A stretch of 64,000 bases of DNA from Lolliginicoccus suaedae (lineage in GTDB: Bacteria > Actinomycetota > Actinomycetes > Mycobacteriales > Mycobacteriaceae): the NCBI RefSeq assembly GCF_008312885.1, contig NZ_VSSO01000001.1, positions 930,001 through 994,000 of the forward strand. The letters run 5' to 3'. Position numbers and translations under genes: made by a program. Positions 60,845 through 64,000 of the stretch are shown here, piece after piece; the stretch's first letter is position 1; every line of letters begins with the position of its first letter. The notes below the pieces were generated by a model. The model did not search any database. It was not told the origin of the DNA and was given only the letters and a program-made list of their open reading frames with translations.

Positions 60845-63184
60845 GGTCATCCGGTACACGTCGTAGACGCCCTCGACATTGCGCACCACGTTCAGCACAT
60901 GACCGAGGTGCTTCGGATCGCCCATCTCGAAGGTGAACCGGCTGATCGCTACCCGATCGCCCGACGTCGCCACCGAAGCGGACAGGATGTTCACCTTCTC
61001 GTCGGCGAGCGCCTTGGTCACGTCCGACAGCAAGCGGTGCCGGTCGAGCGCCTCGATCTGGATGGCCACGAGGAACATCGAGTGCGGCGAGGGCGCCCAC
61101 TGCACATCGATCAGGCGCTCCGGTTGCGCGCGCAGGGATTCCGCATTGGTGCAGTCGGTACGGTGGACGCTGACCCCACCGCCGCGCGTGACAAAACCAA
61201 GGATCTCGTCCCCAGGCACGGGCGTGCAGCACTTGGCCAGCTTGACCAGCACCCCTGAAACTCCCGGCACCTCGACGCCCACATCGCTCGCCGAGCGGCG
61301 ACTGCTGCGCGGGGTGCTCGATGGCGTAGCCCGCTCGGCAAGCTCCTCCTCGGCATCCTCGACGCCACCGAACTGCGCGACGAGCCGCTGCACCACATGC
61401 TGGGCAGAGACATGGTGCTCCCCCACCGCGGTGTAGAGCGCGTCGACATCCTGGTAGCGCAATTCCCGCGCCGTCGCGGCCATCAGGTCGCCACTGAGGA
61501 TGCGCTGCAGCGGCAGGCCGGTGCGACGCACTTCCTTCGCGATGGCGTCCTTGCCCGTCTCGAGGGCCTCCTCGCGGCGCTCCTTGGCGAACCATTGGCG
61601 GATCTTCGTCTTGGCGCGCGGCGAGACGACGAACTTCTGCCAGTCGCGGCTCGGCCCGGAGCCCTCGTCCTTGGAGGTGAAGATCTCCACGACCTCACCG
61701 TTGTCGAGCGTGCGCTCGAGCGGCACGAGGCGACCGTTGACGCGCGCGCCGATGCACCGATGCCCCACCTCGGTGTGCACCGCGTACGCGAAATCCACCG
61801 GGGTGGAGCCCGCAGGCAGGGTCAGCACGTCCCCCTTGGGGGTGAAGACGAATATCTCCTTGCGCGCGAGGTCATAGCGCAGCGACTCGAGGAACTCGCC
61901 AGGATCCGCGGCCTCGCGCTGCCAGTCGAGCAGTTGCCGCATCCACGCGATCTCGTCGACCTCGGAGCTGTCCGAGTGATGCTTGCCGCGGGTCTCCTTG
62001 TAGCGCCAGTGCGCGGCGATGCCGTACTCGGCGTTCTGGTGCATGTCATGGGTGCGGATCTGCACCTCGAGCGGCTTGCCCTCGGGCCCCACGACCGTGG
62101 TGTGCAGCGACTGGTAGACCCCGTAGCGAGGCTGGGCGATGTAGTCCTTGAAGCGGCCCGCCATGGGCTGCCACAACGAATGCACCACACCGATCGCGGC
62201 GTAGCACTCGCGCACGTGGTCGCACAGGATGCGCATGCCCACGAGGTCATGGATCTCGTCGAAGTCCTTGCCCTTGACGATCATCTTCTGATAGATCGAC
62301 CAGTAATGCTTCGGGCGGCCCTCCACCACGGCATTGAGCTTGGCGGCCTCGAGCGCCGCCTTGATCTGCGAGCGCACCTTGTCGAGGTAGATATCGCGCG
62401 AGGGGGCCCGGTTGGCCACGAGCCGGACGATCTCGTCGTACCGCTTCGGGTGCAGGATCGCGAACGCGAGGTCCTCGAGCTCCCACTTCACCGTCGCCAT
62501 GCCGAGCCGGTGCGCGAGCGGCGCGATCACCTCGAGCGTCTCGCGGGCCTTGCGCGCCTGCTTCTCCGGCGGCAGGAACCGCATCGTCCGCATGTTATGA
62601 AGCCGGTCAGCGACCTTGATGACGAGGACTCGCGGATCACGGGCCATGGCGATGATCATCTTGCGGATCGTCTCGGCCTCCGCGGCCGTGCCCAGCACGA
62701 CCTTGTCGAGCTTGGTGACGCCATCGACGAGGTGGGCGACCTCATCGCCGAACTCAGCGGTCAGCTGCTCGAGGCTGTAGCTGGTGTCCTCGACGGTGTC
62801 ATGCAGCAGCGCCGCGATGAGCGTGGTGGTGTCCATGCCTAGTTCGGCGAGGATCGTCGCGACAGCGAGCGGATGAGTGATGTATGGATCGCCGGACTTG
62901 CGGATCTGCTCGGCGTGGCGCTCCTCGGCCACGTCATACGCGCGCTGCAGGGTGACGAGCGGCGCCTTGGGGTAGAAGTCGCGGTGGATCGCGACGAGTG
63001 GCTCGAGCACGGGCTTGACCGCGGCGCTTCGGCCCGCGGTCATCCTCCGCGCGAGCCGGGCCCGCACGCGCCGGGAGGCGGATCCTGGCGCGTTGACCAT
63101 CGACGCGAGGGGGCGCGGGACATCCTCCTCCGCACCCGTCGGGGTGGTGCCTGCCTCATGCGGGGCTTGCGCATCATGGCTCAC
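60833..63184 (-). CDS. relA: Bifunctional (p)ppGpp synthetase / hydrolase
   Basis: Stringent response enzyme. The 783-residue protein has the HD hydrolase domain ([15 protein letters not shown]; His128-Asp129 in [10 protein letters not shown]), the synthetase domain with [20 protein letters not shown], whose RFKD fits the RxKD signature of bifunctional Rel, then TGS ([27 protein letters not shown]), a zinc-finger segment with KCCTPVPGD, and a C-terminal ACT domain. The GTG start has AGGAGGTG six bases upstream. It follows apt, and its stop overlaps the convergent cyclophilin gene. Confidence 0.97.
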   Translation of the reverse strand: MSHDAQAPHEAGTTPTGAEEDVPRPLASMVNAPGSASRRVRARLARRMTAGRSAAVKPVLEPLVAIHRDFYPKAPLVTLQRAYDVAEERHAEQIRKSGDPYITHPLAVATILAELGMDTTTLIAALLHDTVEDTSYSLEQLTAEFGDEVAHLVDGVTKLDKVVLGTAAEAETIRKMIIAMARDPRVLVIKVADRLHNMRTMRFLPPEKQARKARETLEVIAPLAHRLGMATVKWELEDLAFAILHPKRYDEIVRLVANRAPSRDIYLDKVRSQIKAALEAAKLNAVVEGRPKHYWSIYQKMIVKGKDFDEIHDLVGMRILCDHVRECYAAIGVVHSLWQPMAGRFKDYIAQPRYGVYQSLHTTVVGPEGKPLEVQIRTHDMHQNAEYGIAAHWRYKETRGKHHSDSSEVDEIAWMRQLLDWQREAADPGEFLESLRYDLARKEIFVFTPKGDVLTLPAGSTPVDFAYAVHTEVGHRCIGARVNGRLVPLERTLDNGEVVEIFTSKDEGSGPSRDWQKFVVSPRAKTKIRQWFAKERREEALETGKDAIAKEVRRTGLPLQRILSGDLMAATARELRYQDVDALYTAVGEHHVSAQHVVQRLVAQFGGVEDAEEELAERATPSSTPRSSRRSASDVGVEVPGVSGVLVKLAKCCTPVPGDEILGFVTRGGGVSVHRTDCTNAESLRAQPERLIDVQWAPSPHSMFLVAIQIEALDRHRLLSDVTKALADEKVNILSASVATSGDRVAISRFTFEMGDPKHLGHVLNVVRNVEGVYDVYRMTSAV

Positions 63185-63233
63185 GCGTCCACCTCCTATC
63201 CGAAACGAAGCCGCCTCACCGCAACTGTAGCGC

Positions 63234-63770
63234 TCACTGCGCGACGAGCGCCGCGAGAGGGGTGGTTCCGAGCTTGGCGCGTCCGGCGAGCGCCTCGAGC
63301 TCGAGCACGACCGCGGCGCCCACGACCTCGGCACCTGCTTGCTCGAGCAACGCTTTCGCCGCGCCCAGTGTTCCACCGGTGGCGAGCACATCGTCGATGA
63401 TGAGCACGCGGCGCCCGGCGAGCTCGATGCCCTCGGCGGGGATCTCGAGCGTGGCCTCGCCGTACTCGAGCGCGTAGCTGCGCGCATGCACAGGCGGCGG
63501 CAGCTTCCCTTGCTTGCGCACGACGAGCATCCCGGTGCCGAGGTGCAGCGCGACGCCGGCGCCGAGCAGGAAGCCGCGCGAATCGATGCCGGCCACGAGA
63601 TCGATGCCGGTGCCGGTCCGGGGGGATTCCGCGAGCGCGGCAATGACCGACCGCAGCCCGTACCCGTCCGCGAAGAGCGGGCTCAGGTCAGCGAACCGCA
63701 CGCCGGGCTTGGGAAAGTCCGGCACGGTCCGGGTGAGCGAGGCGATGAGCCCCTCGAGGCCCGATGCCAT
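63234..63770 (-). CDS. apt: Adenine phosphoribosyltransferase
   Basis: Salvages adenine to AMP with PRPP. The 178-residue protein has [20 protein letters not shown], the base-site segment [25 protein letters not shown] and the PRPP loop [21 protein letters not shown] chose the ATG sharing one base with the upstream lipoprotein stop (TGATG); longer frames lie inside that gene. The order peptide-binding lipoprotein-apt-relA is conserved in actinobacteria, linking purine salvage with (p)ppGpp. Confidence 0.96.
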   Translation of the reverse strand: MASGLEGLIASLTRTVPDFPKPGVRFADLSPLFADGYGLRSVIAALAESPRTGTGIDLVAGIDSRGFLLGAGVALHLGTGMLVVRKQGKLPPPVHARSYALEYGEATLEIPAEGIELAGRRVLIIDDVLATGGTLGAAKALLEQAGAEVVGAAVVLELEALAGRAKLGTTPLAALVAQ

Positions 63771-64000
63771 CAGCCCCGCACCCACCTGTCCATGTTCCAT
63801 CCGGCCCCGGCCCGCGATGGGTTGGGCACCACGCCAACGATCGACTCCGCGCTCGCCACGGTGCGCGGCTGCACCGCGAGCGGAACGGTCGGCAGCTCGC
63901 TCCACAGGATGCTCTCGGCCTCGGCGAAGCGGACGTAGCGCGCATCCGGATTGCTGATCACGGCAAGCTCGGCGACGAGGATGTCGACGCGGTCCTGCGC
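63770..64000 (-). CDS. C-terminal end of a family 5 extracellular solute-binding lipoprotein (5' part beyond window)
   Basis: 77 codons run from the window edge to the stop. They read as the end of an ABC-transporter peptide-binding protein: [20 protein letters not shown], then [17 protein letters not shown]. The same type of gene (Rv2585c) precedes apt and relA in M. tuberculosis, with secF and secD beyond. The signal peptide and most of the binding domain are out of view. The TGATG overlap with apt indicates co-translation. Confidence 0.85.
   Translation of the reverse strand, partial: AQDRVDILVAELAVISNPDARYVRFAEAESILWSELPTVPLAVQPRTVASAESIVGVVPNPSRAGAGWNMDRWVRG

Noticed and set aside
60833-63643. 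RelA frame extended by 153 codons
   Set aside because: The extension covers apt in another frame; GTG 63184 with AGGAGGTG gives the normal Rel length.

Overview
High-GC, gene-dense chromosomal segment of an actinobacterium of the order Mycobacteriales (Corynebacteriales). Three things point there: mihF next to gmk, the EF-P PGKGP loop, and gene order. The left half follows the Mycobacterium tuberculosis run pyrR-pyrB-pyrC-carA-carB-pyrF-mihF-gmk-rpoZ-coaBC-metK-priA-fmt-rsmB-rpe-ribD-ribC-ribBA. The right half follows efp-nusB, pepQ, aroE-aroC-aroK-aroB, ruvX, alaS, rarA, hisS, ppiB, relA, apt. The genus cannot be fixed from this window. I found 56 protein genes (two cut by the window edges) and no rRNA, tRNA, CRISPR array, insertion sequence or phage gene. 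No gap without a gene exceeds about 250 bases.

Layout. 1-3687 (-): riboflavin operon rpe-ribD-ribC-ribBA. 3729-4537 (+): two small membrane proteins. 4555-8475 (-): amidase, rsmB, fmt. 8550-13859: secreted lipase (-), fadA-fadB beta-oxidation pair (+) and a PadR regulator (-), sitting between fmt and priA. 13955-20007 (-): priA, metK, coaBC, rpoZ, gmk, mihF. 20256-29069 (-): complete pyrimidine operon pyrR-pyrB-pyrC-PH-like membrane protein-carA-carB-pyrF, with a PyrR-binding hairpin beside the pyrR ribosome site. 29133-31644 (-): nusB, efp, pepQ. 31799-32410 (+): membrane protein. 32651-42918 (-): shikimate genes aroE, aroC, aroK, aroB with a prepilin peptidase, then mltG, ruvX, alaS, rarA upstream. 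43048-45996 (+): two Tat-exported phosphatases. 46012-50694 (-): ATP-grasp/alpha-E fusion, transglutaminase and a kinase-like protein. 50745-58923: aspS (-), zinc metallopeptidase (+), MFS transporter, two unrecognised proteins, hisS and a metallo-beta-lactamase hydrolase (all -). 59111-60844 (+): two tandem exported cyclophilins. 60833-64000 (-): relA, apt and the end of a peptide-binding lipoprotein.

How the genes work together. Most are housekeeping: nucleotide, riboflavin, aromatic amino acid, CoA and SAM synthesis, three aminoacyl-tRNA synthetases, EF-P, NusB, omega subunit, PriA, RarA, RuvX and the stringent factor. They sit in tightly coupled operons, with repeated 1- or 4-base start/stop overlaps and many GTG starts. 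The accessory parts are the lipase-fadAB-padR block, the phosphatase pair, the ATP-grasp/transglutaminase/kinase operon and the unknown gene at 54876-56108.

The best leads beyond routine annotation are: the PyrR leader hairpin; a probable CTG start and degenerate helicase motifs in priA; PadR operator-like palindromes; a G-rich 13-base tandem repeat at 56148-56223; three CCGCAA repeats spaced exactly 10 bases; and the ATP-grasp/transglutaminase/kinase operon as a possible peptide-forming system.
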